NCBI GenBank assembly: GCA_046328035.1
Contig: JAXLXI010000004.1
Span: 1 to 64,000 of the forward strand
Reading direction: 5' to 3'
DNA: 64,000 bases
Source: JBGASG01 sp046328035
Lineage (GTDB): Bacteria > Cyanobacteriota > Vampirovibrionia > Obscuribacterales > Obscuribacteraceae
Shown here one piece after another: positions 16,728 to 25,810 of this stretch. Each line of letters starts with the position of its first letter. The stretch's first letter is position 1. Made by a program: the position numbers and the translations under genes. The notes beneath the pieces are model-generated. The model searched no databases and was not told the origin of the DNA. It saw nothing but the letters and a program-made list of their open reading frames with translations.

Positions 16728-19223
16728 ATGGTATCAGACACGTTAAATGTTCCAGTATCATTCACTTTCATGATCAACAGCGCGTACCCGGCAGACACAG
16801 CCCGCTCCGAATCGATCGTCTTGATCGCGGCACTCGTCCTTTTGTCGGGATTGATCACCAGCGTCTATATCCTTGGCGTTCATCAAGGAGCGATTCAGGG
16901 CCGCCGGCAAAACGCCGTCGAACATGCCGCCCGGATGGCAGCCGAGGAGCTGTCGACAGTCACAGTCTCCGACCCCCGTTTTGGCGAAGTCGGTCTTACG
17001 GATCGTTTGATCTCTTTGCCGGGGCAGCCGGCTTCCAAAGCGCGACGCGTCACCGGCATCAACACGATGTTTGCCACCTTGCGCATCGACCTTTTGATTG
17101 CAGAAAAACTGGGTTTGCGCAGCATCGCCTCGATGGTCTCAGCCGATCTGGAAAAGGCCGACGAAGTACGCGAGTCGTTGCGCTCCAAGCTGCTGGCAGC
17201 CTCCTTCGTCGAAACCAATCCCAACAGCAAAGAAGGGCATGCAATCTGGTCGCGCGTCGGGCAGATTCTCGAGAAATCCACGTCCAACACAGGCGAAAAA
17301 CTCACCACTTATAGTGTCAGCCTCGGACACCTCACCAAGCCGATGGTCACCACCACCGTCTCGCCGTCTTTCGAACCGACATCCAGCAAAGACGGGTTTT
17401 ATCTGAGCGGCGTGGACATAACGATGCCGCACGGCAAGCCGCTGCGCTTCACCGAGATTCGCCCGAAAACCACTTTCGTCGACGCCAATCTGTTCACAGC
17501 AGAACCTCAATACCTGCCACCGACGGTGGTGCGGATCACGGCCAACTTCGATGTTCCCGCTCAAGGCAAAACCCCGTCCCGCAAGCTGGTGCGCACCGCC
17601 TGCGCAGTAATCGGCGGTCCATCTGAGCCACCGGCTCCCGCCACTTTGCTGGTATCGTTCCCGTTCGGCGCACCACCGCAATTTACCACCGTGCGCTCGC
17701 TGCTGGGCTTCTCCAACTGGACCGGCGACGGCACCTGGCTGCGCGCGGTGGACGGTCCCGTACCGGGCACGGGGCATCTGGTCGCCGACACGCATGCAAC
17801 CCAGGAGAATCTTCTACCGCAGCAAGCCATTCAAGTCGCCTTCTACGACTGGCTCAGGCAATCAGGTCCCGCTATCCAGCTGGAACGGGTTCGCGAATTA
17901 CTGGATGCCCCATGGCCGGTCGCTACGGCCGAGGGCGAAGCGTCGACACGACAAAACAGCGCCGTCACCTACGAGACGGGCGCCCGCAGCTACGCCGTGA
18001 TCAACCAGTCAGAGCCGGGCGGCAGCGGTCAGCAATTGCTCTCCGAAGTCTTCAAGGCCAAGATTTCGCAGAAATCCTTTCCGGCTTCGGCGCTGCCTCT
18101 CTTCATCGATCAGCAAGGAAACTGCAATTTGCCTGGTCGTCAGGGCATGGACAAGAGTTTCGTGCTCAGTTTCATTCAAGATCTCTATGAAACAAACCTG
18201 GCCAGCATCGAAACCCACAACATTGCCCGCACGATCTTGGACCGCATGAATACCGCCATCGAGCAGCAACTGCAGAATCTCTCCATCGAACGCGAAGAAC
18301 TGCACTCCATCGAGTTGCGCCTGGCACGCCTGAAGAAAGTCAAAGAACACGATGCCGACCCGCAGCATGCTCTCGAGTTGGAGAAACAGGAAAACTTGCA
18401 CAAGGCAAAACTGGAGAAAGTAGGGGCAATCGCCGGACTTCTGAATGAACACGAAGCGGTGCGCGAGCGAGCTCGCCTGGCGCTGCGCAACGCCGATGCC
18501 GCATGGTTATCCACCTGGGATATCGGCAGCAAGTTGAGCCTTTACACACGCGGCGGCTTGCACCGAGTTGGTTCTCCCTGCTCGGGCTATTTGCTTGGAC
18601 TGAAGCAAGTATTCACTCCGCAGCCGGTGCCGATTGCGGAAGAAGACATCTACGAAAAATCCCCCGATCAACACCAGCCCCCGCAGCAAAGCGCGGCTTT
18701 CTGGTTGACGCCTAATCTGCAAGTGCTGCTGCCGGCCGACGACGGTTTTATCGTCGAAGGCTTGCCGCTCTCGGAAGTGCGGCAGCGCTTTCGCGCTCCG
18801 GACACAGCGCCGCCGGCTTTCTATGCCTGGACGTCGTCGCAGTTGATCAGCGATCAAAAACTCGAGTCGCGTTCGCTGCGGCAATCACCCTTCGAAAATA
18901 CCGGCATCGAGAACACCCAGTTGCTGTACCTGGCTGCCGACGCCATTCGCACCGGACAAAATCCGGAGGTGACCTGGACGCTCTTGATCAGAGACGAGGT
19001 GGCATCAAAAGGAGCCGCCGCCGGTGAACCGGTTCGTGGTCACCAGGGATGGTGCGCGGAGAACTCACTCAGTTTTGAGGAATGCCCTGGGCTGGCCTGT
19101 GAAATTCAAATGCGGGCGCCGCTGCCGCTGCTGCCCGATCTGCCGGCCGGACCAAGCGTGATCAGCCCGCGTGGCGCCGAGCGCACAGCTTTGATACCAC
19201 CGACACCGCTCAGCATGCTCTGA
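16728..19223 (+). CDS. Large membrane-anchored protein, possibly TadG-like (module D)
   Basis: Not recognised with confidence. The 831 residues from ATG 16728 (alternatives GTG 16698, ATG 16770) have one N-terminal hydrophobic helix (SIVLIAALVLLSGLITSVYI), then GRRQNAVEHAARMAAEEL. This layout of anchor followed by a Q-A-x-x-A-A helix resembles TadG-type proteins. A coiled coil lies at about residues 495-590 (EQQLQNLSIEREELHSIELR onward), and the tail is Pro-rich. The rest shows no domain I can name. It is divergent from the tailed TPR gene and ends 12 bases from the convergent exported Cys protein gene. Confidence 0.7.
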   Translation: MVSDTLNVPVSFTFMINSAYPADTARSESIVLIAALVLLSGLITSVYILGVHQGAIQGRRQNAVEHAARMAAEELSTVTVSDPRFGEVGLTDRLISLPGQPASKARRVTGINTMFATLRIDLLIAEKLGLRSIASMVSADLEKADEVRESLRSKLLAASFVETNPNSKEGHAIWSRVGQILEKSTSNTGEKLTTYSVSLGHLTKPMVTTTVSPSFEPTSSKDGFYLSGVDITMPHGKPLRFTEIRPKTTFVDANLFTAEPQYLPPTVVRITANFDVPAQGKTPSRKLVRTACAVIGGPSEPPAPATLLVSFPFGAPPQFTTVRSLLGFSNWTGDGTWLRAVDGPVPGTGHLVADTHATQENLLPQQAIQVAFYDWLRQSGPAIQLERVRELLDAPWPVATAEGEASTRQNSAVTYETGARSYAVINQSEPGGSGQQLLSEVFKAKISQKSFPASALPLFIDQQGNCNLPGRQGMDKSFVLSFIQDLYETNLASIETHNIARTILDRMNTAIEQQLQNLSIEREELHSIELRLARLKKVKEHDADPQHALELEKQENLHKAKLEKVGAIAGLLNEHEAVRERARLALRNADAAWLSTWDIGSKLSLYTRGGLHRVGSPCSGYLLGLKQVFTPQPVPIAEEDIYEKSPDQHQPPQQSAAFWLTPNLQVLLPADDGFIVEGLPLSEVRQRFRAPDTAPPAFYAWTSSQLISDQKLESRSLRQSPFENTGIENTQLLYLAADAIRTGQNPEVTWTLLIRDEVASKGAAAGEPVRGHQGWCAENSLSFEECPGLACEIQMRAPLPLLPDLPAGPSVISPRGAERTALIPPTPLSML

Positions 19224-19235
19224 TGGTGCCAGCAG

Positions 19236-19691
19236 CTATTTGACCAGTTCCACAGAAGTGACCTTCAGCACCCGCACACCGCCCTTAGTCGCCAGGTGTC
19301 CTTTCACTTTCACACGCTTAGCCACATAGGGCGCCAGCAAATCTTTGCAGCCGGTATAGGCTTTGTGCTTGACGCACAAGTAGAGCAGTCCTTTGTCGTC
19401 GACGATACCGGGAGTGACGCCACCCATTACGCAGGCGAGCGCGCATGATTGATGGTGAGCCCCGCGTCCGTCACCCATCACTTGCGAGGCATAGCACCAT
19501 GAGTCTACGACTTCGCCGACCAGTTCAACCGGCACCGCCACCGGTGCCAGATGTCCGGAGGCGGGTTTCCCGGCGGTCGGCACCGCCGGTTTCTTCACGG
19601 GATCCGCAGCCAATCCTGGTGCGACTGCTGCAGGCAGGCAGAGGATGACGAGACAAAAGAGCGAAATACACAACTTTGATTGTTGCGGCAT
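19236..19691 (-). CDS. Exported Cys/His-containing protein, function unknown
   Basis: 151 residues with a signal peptide (LCISLFCLVILCLPAAVAPGLA) and a linker of Pro/Ala. A compact domain follows with conserved-looking GEVVDSWCYASQVMG, GRGAHHQSCALACVMGGV and LLYLCVKHKAY, ending in a beta-rich KVKGHLATKGGVRVLKVTSVEL. The HHxxCxxxC spacing suggests metal or cofactor contact, but that is inference. Similar exported proteins with a VVDxxC...H..CA..C pattern occur in several phyla. Last gene of the minus-strand module A, 12 bases after the small TPR gene. Confidence 0.78.
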   Translation of the reverse strand: MPQQSKLCISLFCLVILCLPAAVAPGLAADPVKKPAVPTAGKPASGHLAPVAVPVELVGEVVDSWCYASQVMGDGRGAHHQSCALACVMGGVTPGIVDDKGLLYLCVKHKAYTGCKDLLAPYVAKRVKVKGHLATKGGVRVLKVTSVELVK

Positions 19692-19703
19692 ACAAACTTC
19701 CTG

Positions 19704-20228
19704 TCAGCGGCGGCGCCCGCAGGCAGTCGGCGTCACGGTCACGGTCTCGAACTGGCTGGCATCAAGCACTTGAGCCTTCTTATCCAGCGTGGCCGCCGAA
19801 CCCCAGTTGGAGGTAGAGTCTTTCTTGGCGGTTGCTCCAGCGCCACTGGCCTGAGCGACTGTCGAGCCGGAGCTCAAGCCAGGCTTTGCCTTCTCCAGCG
19901 CAGTGTAAGCCGCCCAAGAGCGATAACGCACTTCGGCATCTTTGGAGTTATCGTAGTTCCATTTGAATTCCTGCTTGGCACCGGCCCAGTTGCCGATGGC
20001 TTGGTAAGCCAGTCCCAGGTAATAGTGAGTGTAAGGATGATTGCGGTTGGCAGCCGAAACTTTCTTCAGTTTGGCAATCGCTTCCGGATATTTCTTAGCG
20101 TTGTAATCGGCGACGGCGCCGTTGAGTTCAGCCGGACATCCCGCCAGACAGGGGGCGCAGATCAAAACCAGGTTAGTCACGCTCAGACAGACAGCCAGTG
20201 CCCCACGCAGGGCCGCAGATTTTTTCAT
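19704..20228 (-). CDS. Small exported TPR protein (module A)
   Basis: 174 residues from ATG 20228, which has AAAGGA upstream; the frame is open further to 20372 but that would bury the signal peptide. The signal segment is ALRGALAVCLSVTNLVLICAPCLAG. It is followed by two TPR-like units (LNGAVADYNAKKYPEAIAKLKK, THYYLGLAYQAIGNWAGAKQEF) and a low-complexity Ser/Ala/Thr region. It lies 23 bases downstream of the TadE-like gene. No partner is known; it lacks the shared [DN]VA tail. Confidence 0.78.
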   Translation of the reverse strand: MKKSAALRGALAVCLSVTNLVLICAPCLAGCPAELNGAVADYNAKKYPEAIAKLKKVSAANRNHPYTHYYLGLAYQAIGNWAGAKQEFKWNYDNSKDAEVRYRSWAAYTALEKAKPGLSSGSTVAQASGAGATAKKDSTSNWGSAATLDKKAQVLDASQFETVTVTPTACGRRR

Positions 20229-20251
20229 TGGTGCAATCCTTTTGTTTGGAC

Positions 20252-20719
20252 TTAGATGCCCGGGTCGCGACCCAGTTCTTCCTGAGGTCTCGTGGTCGAG
20301 AAGGTAAACGGCATATCGGCGCTGAGCCCGGGAATAGCAACGAAAAAGGGGATGCGCAAGAACGGTTCGCATACTACGCGCGTCTGCAGCTGGACAGTCA
20401 TCGAGTTGTCCGGATGAGTCACCCAGGTCGGGCCGACGTGCGTAACGTCGCTGGAGGACAGTTTCAAAAAATTGGCAAATGCTGTTCTGGTGAATTCATT
20501 GTCCACACGCTGAATCCCCTGACTGGCATCAGCAGCGATCGGACGACGCAGGGCTATCTCGCGCAGTTCCGCGTTGTGCATCAAGAAGCAGAAGCAGTAG
20601 TTGGCGGCAATGCCGAGCAAGTCGATCAAGGGAAAGAAGATCAGGAGCAACAGCACAAAGAGTGCCGGACCTGTCTCAGTAATGGCGCTGCCCCGACGAG
20701 AGCGCAGTCTCAACTTCAT
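20252..20719 (-). CDS. TadE-like pseudopilin protein (module A)
   Basis: 155 residues. A basic start (MKLRLRSRRGSAITETGPAL) leads into a hydrophobic helix (LFVLLLLIFFPLIDLLGIAA), and then a small exported domain with CEPFLRIPFFVAIPGLS near the end. It is clearly paralogous to the protein at 27234-27677, in both the helix (ETGPALxVxLLLIFFP) and the C-terminal domain (CxPFLxxPxxxxIPGLS). The invariant Glu in SAITETG matches the position of the Glu in TadE-type proteins. It starts 9 bases after the module A TPR gene. Confidence 0.82.
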   Translation of the reverse strand: MKLRLRSRRGSAITETGPALFVLLLLIFFPLIDLLGIAANYCFCFLMHNAELREIALRRPIAADASQGIQRVDNEFTRTAFANFLKLSSSDVTHVGPTWVTHPDNSMTVQLQTRVVCEPFLRIPFFVAIPGLSADMPFTFSTTRPQEELGRDPGI

Positions 20720-20728
20720 ATTCTCTCC

Positions 20729-22063
20729 TCAGGCACTGCTGACGGTGCCCTGTTTGCGGCGGCGTAACAGTTGCTTGATTTGCCAGGCTACGTCACGCTT
20801 GCTGTTCTCTAGTCTATTGCTAAATCTGAGTGCCGACAAGACGATTTGGGTGTCCTGGGGCGCCAGATCGAGCGCTTTTCGATAGCAAATTGCAGCCGAT
20901 CCCATGTCGCCGGCCGCCTCAAAGTCACGAGCCAACCGGTACCAGCCTCTAGCCAGTCGCGGATCTTCAAGCAGCCCCTTCTCGTAAGTGGCAATTGCTT
21001 CCCGCCGCCGCCCCAAACGGTCGAGCACATCGGCAAGTCCGAAATAAAGACGAGGCCCCTCAGCCCGCCCGCCCAGGCGACGTCTGGCCATGGCGGCCAC
21101 ATTGGCTGTCTGGGAGGCGTTCAAAAACCGCTCCAGATAAGCCACACGTTTTTTGACACGCTCCATGTCTTCTTGCTTGGTGGTCAATGCCATCTGGTAG
21201 AGAGCCGGCTCCAGAGCGTCTGCGTAAAAGCCCTGCGCTTGATAGCTGCGGGACAGCAATTCAGCGATGCCTGGATGTGTGGAGCGCTCTTCATAGGCCT
21301 TCTTCAGATAGGGCACTGCCTGAGTGGGGTGTCCCGACAGGAAAAGGGCTTGCCCTTTCATCAAGTTGGCGTAGAAGTGGTCAGGTTTCACTTTGAGGTC
21401 ATCATCAGCCAGCTTGATGGCGTCCGCATAACGGCCTTGATTAATGCGCAAAGCGGCGATCATCGACTTGACGCCGGTGACGGCTCGCGGCGAATGCAAT
21501 GCCTGATTGAGCTTGTCTTCTGCTTTCTGATTGCGGCCCTGCGAAAATTCGTAGAGCCCCTGCATATAAAGGACTGCCGGATCTTCGGGAAAACGATAAG
21601 CCATATAGCCGAGAAGTTTGTATGCGCCGACGCGATCCTCGGCATCCAATTTGGACTGGAATAGCTCAAGCAAAGCGCCCGGTCTGGTCGGGTCCAGCTC
21701 GTCGGCTTTACGGAACTCGAGTTCAGCCAGACTGGCATACCCGGACATATCGAGGGCTCGCCCGAGAATGAAATGCGCCCGTGCATTTTTCGGGTCGCGC
21801 TCGACGACGTGTCCCAATTTCTCGATCACTTCGGTGGTGGCGTTGCCATCCTCCACCTGTTTTTCCAGGGCTGCCAGCTCGGATCCCGGCGCAGCGGCTT
21901 CGGTAGCCGCCACCGCATGCGGTGCCAGAGCCGGCGCCGACCAGGCGCTGCCGGTTGGAAGCGTCACGGATGAGCAGAGGATGAAACCAACTGCCAGAGA
22001 AAACTTCAAGGTCAGGCGACGGTTATTCAGATGGAACCGACTTCGGCATGTTGAAGACGACAT
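20729..22063 (-). CDS. Exported TPR protein with the shared C-terminal tail (module A)
   Basis: 444 residues. The signal-like segment LKFSLAVGFILCSSVTLPTGSA comes after 19 residues in this frame; a TTG at 22009 would give a cleaner signal peptide and avoid the 41-base overlap with the upstream gene. Many TPR units follow (AHFILGRALDMSGYASLAEL, AVLYMQGLYEFSQGRNQKAE, GPRLYFGLADVLDRLGRRRE). The end RLENSKRDVAWQIKQLLRR carries the tail motif. Third gene of the minus-strand module A; TadD-like role is inference. Confidence 0.85.
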   Translation of the reverse strand: MSSSTCRSRFHLNNRRLTLKFSLAVGFILCSSVTLPTGSAWSAPALAPHAVAATEAAAPGSELAALEKQVEDGNATTEVIEKLGHVVERDPKNARAHFILGRALDMSGYASLAELEFRKADELDPTRPGALLELFQSKLDAEDRVGAYKLLGYMAYRFPEDPAVLYMQGLYEFSQGRNQKAEDKLNQALHSPRAVTGVKSMIAALRINQGRYADAIKLADDDLKVKPDHFYANLMKGQALFLSGHPTQAVPYLKKAYEERSTHPGIAELLSRSYQAQGFYADALEPALYQMALTTKQEDMERVKKRVAYLERFLNASQTANVAAMARRRLGGRAEGPRLYFGLADVLDRLGRRREAIATYEKGLLEDPRLARGWYRLARDFEAAGDMGSAAICYRKALDLAPQDTQIVLSALRFSNRLENSKRDVAWQIKQLLRRRKQGTVSSA

Positions 22064-22529
22064 TTAACTGGCAGGCGTACTGAGCGTTGTTGGAGGGGAA
22101 GGTGATGATCGTGGTGTTCATGTTTTTGTAGCGGGCGGTCACCATTCTTTCGGTCGTTTGCCCGACGGTCCAGTGAAAGTTGATCAGCGCTTGCTTGTAC
22201 CAACCCAGCACCGCAGCAGCCGCATCGGTGCAGGCATAACGCATGGTTATTTCAGCACCGCCATCCTTGCGATAACGCACGTTGCCCCAGAGAAACTGTC
22301 CGCCACCAGCCCAGGCCGGGAAGTTGGGCAGATCAATGGGTTTCGATAATACTTTAAACTCGCCGCTGGCTTGCAGTTGATCGATCTGGGTTTTGCCGGC
22401 AGTCCGCGGCGCCGGTTGCGTCTGGGTCGGATGTTGCTGCTGCGCAAACCCCGGCATCGCCGGCGTCAGCAGCAACACGGCCGCAGTCGCAGTCAGCGCC
22501 TGGCGTCTGCTCAACATGGGCAGCACCAT
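22023..22529 (-). CDS. Exported WY-motif protein, unknown function (module A)
   Basis: 168 residues from ATG 22529 (or 164 from ATG 22517). The N-terminus MLSRRQALTATAAVLLLTPA resembles a twin-arginine signal. The mature part shares the pattern DLPNFP...GxF, then YA...VxxWYxxxL...W..G and a late LN with the protein at 37157-37711; both follow a TadG-like gene directly. It overlaps the end of the TadG-like gene and the start of the TPR gene, so the three are translationally linked. No enzymatic motif is evident and I do not recognise the family. Confidence 0.75.
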   Translation of the reverse strand: MVLPMLSRRQALTATAAVLLLTPAMPGFAQQQHPTQTQPAPRTAGKTQIDQLQASGEFKVLSKPIDLPNFPAWAGGGQFLWGNVRYRKDGGAEITMRYACTDAAAAVLGWYKQALINFHWTVGQTTERMVTARYKNMNTTIITFPSNNAQYACQLNVVFNMPKSVPSE

Positions 22530-24568
22530 TGTCCGCCGCCGCTGGAGCAGTTGCGGAAGCGCAGGACGCCGAGCAGGTTGTTGCTGCCCGAGTGCGGACG
22601 CCACTGCGTTCTGTCGAGAGTGGTGGCACCAGGACCGGCGGGGCAATCCCACGGGTTCGGATAGCCGCCCTCGTTGGGCAGGTTGATCAATCCGCCACCA
22701 TGGGTGAAGCCTTCCACGTTGGCTTGTCTGGTTGCATAACCAGGCGTGCCCGGATTCGGGAACGGACCATCGGGAATGACGGAGTTGGGATTGTCGAAGT
22801 CGATGTTTTGCGGAACCTGCCAGCCTTGCGGATACTGGCTTACCGGTCCCATAGTCAACTGGTGCGTGTTGGGGTTGACGAAGATGATGCGCACTTCGCC
22901 GAAAGGCACGCGGCCGTTGGCCAGCAAGGCGTCGATATCCTGGTCGCGCACCAGCGGATCCATCTGGTGCATGCGTGTGCGCATGTCGGATTGGATGAAG
23001 CTGGTGCTGGTGGTCATCTGGTTGAGCAAACCGCCAAGAGTCGGGTTGGCGTCACCAAACGGAATTTGCGACGGGTTGCTGCGAATGTCCAGCGGGTAGG
23101 TCTTCAAACCGGTGCAAGGATAGTTTCCGAAAGCCGTCCGGCAAGCGGATCCGCCGAAGTCTACGCCGGCTCTCACTTCCAGGACGAGCGCCTTGAAGCG
23201 TTCGATGGCCATCAGGTTGTCTGTCTGTTGCGGTGGTCCGAAACGCGACGGCGAGTAGGTGTTGTTGAAGGCAGTCTGCAATCCGTTGCACGGAGGAGAA
23301 CCGACGCTCGCCGGTGTGTTGTCGCAGTTGAATACCGTGGGGTTGGAGCCAGGTCCGAAGTCATTGACGAGCTGCGTAGCGGAGAAGCTCGATGGTGAGT
23401 CAATGAAGTTACCCTGGCTCAGCCAGTTGGTGGCTGCCGCTTCGCGACCCGATTGAGTCTGCGGTTGAGCATTGGCGATGTCTTGACGGAGCGCGTTGTA
23501 ATCAGCGTTTTCCGAAATGTATGTGTGTCCGTTCGATTGAGCGACGTTGACGACGTTCATCAGGGCGACGAACATATCGGGAGCGCGTCCGGGCGGGCTG
23601 GGTAGAGTCTGCACCGGTCCGGAGAGTGACGCGCCGGCATTGTCTACCAGGATGAAACCGCGAGGGATGGCAGTGCCGTAGTCGAGGTTGAGCGAGCCGA
23701 CGACGGCGCATGCTCTGGTCAAGATCGAATTGTTTGTTTGCAGCGTCTCGTTAGCGCGACCGCCTGAACGGAAGGCATTGGGCGGCAGAAGCGGATTGGC
23801 GCGAGTGCCGAGTATCGGTGTTTGCGAGACGGTGGCATGGAAATCGTCGAGTGAGACGCCGTGCGGTTGTTCACCGGGGCGCAGCGGCACTGCGACTGGA
23901 CGCACCGTGCCGGTGCCGAGGCTGGTGTAGCCGCGCAGGAAGAGTTTGCCACTCTGGTTGAAGACACTGGAATTGTCGTTGGCGAAATTGAGCCCGTTGG
24001 GAATCTGGTTGTTTCTGATGTAGACGTTACTGGCGGCGTTGCGCTTCATGAACGCATTCTGAGTTTCTCCTTGAACGTCTTGCGTATTGGTATTGCCCAG
24101 CATGCGCAGAGCATTCTGCGTCGACACATTCTGGAAGAAGCCTTTGACGTTGTTGTGTTGCGAGAGGTTCGTAGCCAGCCGGTTGCCGATGCCCGTGTCG
24201 CCTTCCAGCATATTGAAGATCGCCTGGGCATTGGTGCGCGCCTGCGGAGTGCCCTCAGCTTGGGCATTCAGTGCCACCAAAGTCGCTTTGCCGACCAGGC
24301 GGTTGAAGGTGAGCAAATTGACTTCGCCGTTGACGTCGGTCAAATCGCCGAACTCATTCAGTTCGTTGCCCGAAAGCGTAAATCCTGGCGAACGCAAGGC
24401 TTGCTTGGCGACGTTGAGGTTGCCGGCATCGGTGGCTCGTTGCAATTCGGTGCCACCACCGGTAATCATTTGATAGAAGAAGAAAGCGATTCCAAGGAGT
24501 ACCAGCAGCAATCCGAGCGATGCCACGAAAGCCAGGGTGCCTCCGATACTTCGACGTCGCGTAGCCAT
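22511..24568 (-). CDS. TadG-like membrane-anchored protein (module A)
   Basis: 685 residues from ATG 24568, which has GAGG nine bases upstream; the TTG at 24583 is less likely. The N-terminus has basic residues (MATRRRSIGGTLAFVASLG), a hydrophobic helix and then ELQRATDAGNLNVAKQAL, which parallels the LQxAxDAAALA helix of TadG. The rest is a large exported region rich in Asn, Gly and Pro, with pairs of cysteines. It is paralogous to the 753-residue protein at 37738 (LNVAKQAxxSPGF, NRLVGxxxLVAxNA). No von Willebrand MIDAS motif was seen. First gene of a six-gene minus-strand module. Confidence 0.78.
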   Translation of the reverse strand: MATRRRSIGGTLAFVASLGLLLVLLGIAFFFYQMITGGGTELQRATDAGNLNVAKQALRSPGFTLSGNELNEFGDLTDVNGEVNLLTFNRLVGKATLVALNAQAEGTPQARTNAQAIFNMLEGDTGIGNRLATNLSQHNNVKGFFQNVSTQNALRMLGNTNTQDVQGETQNAFMKRNAASNVYIRNNQIPNGLNFANDNSSVFNQSGKLFLRGYTSLGTGTVRPVAVPLRPGEQPHGVSLDDFHATVSQTPILGTRANPLLPPNAFRSGGRANETLQTNNSILTRACAVVGSLNLDYGTAIPRGFILVDNAGASLSGPVQTLPSPPGRAPDMFVALMNVVNVAQSNGHTYISENADYNALRQDIANAQPQTQSGREAAATNWLSQGNFIDSPSSFSATQLVNDFGPGSNPTVFNCDNTPASVGSPPCNGLQTAFNNTYSPSRFGPPQQTDNLMAIERFKALVLEVRAGVDFGGSACRTAFGNYPCTGLKTYPLDIRSNPSQIPFGDANPTLGGLLNQMTTSTSFIQSDMRTRMHQMDPLVRDQDIDALLANGRVPFGEVRIIFVNPNTHQLTMGPVSQYPQGWQVPQNIDFDNPNSVIPDGPFPNPGTPGYATRQANVEGFTHGGGLINLPNEGGYPNPWDCPAGPGATTLDRTQWRPHSGSNNLLGVLRFRNCSSGGGQWCCPC

Positions 24569-24753
24569 GTAATCGAACCTCAAAGAAGAGTAAGAAGGAA
24601 AAGGAAAAGGTGTGTACCGGACGAATGGAAGAGCGGACGCGAATCAAGGAATCGCGACCCCAAAGCTGCACACAGTTACCGCTTCGGCTGAAGATTAGCG
24701 CGCGATAATCTTGTGTTCTGGAACATTATCTGCATTTAATGGAGTAAAGTCAA

Positions 24754-25773
24754 GTGCGATTCAGCGTATTTTCCACCCTGCTCAAGAAGAACGCCGGAAT
24801 GCGTTTGTTAGCAGCATCGCTGGCCCTGAGCACGTTGGCATCTTGTAGTATAAAACCGAGATCGCTGGCACTCCAAGAGCAAGCTGCTCAGGCGCTTAAA
24901 GAAGGGAAACCGGTCGTCGCTAAAGCACTGTTTAATCAGGCGATCGAGAGTGCCAATCAGACTGGACAGCCGGCGGACACGCTGGAGAGTTACCGGCAGG
25001 CGGCGATCCTATCTATAGGAACGGACCCGACCGGAAAGCGCCCGTCCGAACTGGCCAACCGAGCCGTCGAGCTGGCCGAGCAAAAGTATGGAATCGCCGA
25101 TCCACGCATCATTCCTTATTTGAGTTGTGCCGGTCAGGTAGCATACCGGCACCACGACTTCGAAACGGCGGAAAAGTTTTATAGCCGCGCCTTGTCTTTG
25201 CACGATGCGGCCCGTCAACCCGACGACCTGGCGTTTAGCGAAATTCTCGGCGGACTGATTTCAGCCAGTTGCGCCGGGGGCAAGTGCATCGATGCAGAAC
25301 CGCTCTACAAGAGGTTGATCGCGGTACGCACGCGTGAGTTCGGTGCCGATCACGAACACACTTTGAGCGCCAGTATGATGTACGCCGAAAATTGCGAGCG
25401 CCGCAAAAAATATGCGCAAGCCCGCGAGATTTATATGACTTGCGTGCGTTCCGCACAAAACAGAAATCCGCAGCTTTTGCCGGCGCTGCTGTCCGGCATC
25501 GGTCGGCTCTACAATTTAGAGGGCCGGTATACAGAAGCGGAGCAAGCATTGAACAGCGCTGCACGGCTGATTGCCACCAACCCGCAATCTCCCGATCGCT
25601 ATCGAATCTACGGCGAACTTGCCACCACCAACGCACATCTCAATCGGCGTCCGCAGGCTGAGATGTTCTACAAACTGGCTATAGAAGCCGCCACCCGCGC
25701 CACCGGCGGCGAGTCTCCCGAGACGACCTCTCTGCGTTCGGCCTATGATCGCTTCAAAACACCGGCGAACTGA
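24754..25773 (+). CDS. TPR lipoprotein
   Basis: 339 residues from GTG 24754, with GGAG upstream. A lipoprotein signal ends in LASC (MRLLAASLALSTLASCSIKP). The mature part has KLC-type TPR units, including KYGIADPRIIPYLSCAGQ, EFGADHEHTLSASMMYAE and GESPETTSLRSAYDRF. It is divergent from module A with 185 bases between them. It is probably anchored in a membrane facing the periplasm. Function is unknown, and it lacks the [DN]VA tail. Confidence 0.82.
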   Translation: MRFSVFSTLLKKNAGMRLLAASLALSTLASCSIKPRSLALQEQAAQALKEGKPVVAKALFNQAIESANQTGQPADTLESYRQAAILSIGTDPTGKRPSELANRAVELAEQKYGIADPRIIPYLSCAGQVAYRHHDFETAEKFYSRALSLHDAARQPDDLAFSEILGGLISASCAGGKCIDAEPLYKRLIAVRTREFGADHEHTLSASMMYAENCERRKKYAQAREIYMTCVRSAQNRNPQLLPALLSGIGRLYNLEGRYTEAEQALNSAARLIATNPQSPDRYRIYGELATTNAHLNRRPQAEMFYKLAIEAATRATGGESPETTSLRSAYDRFKTPAN

Positions 25774-25810
25774 TCTAGACTGGCAGCAGCACCGCGCAGG
25801 ACTGAGAAAA

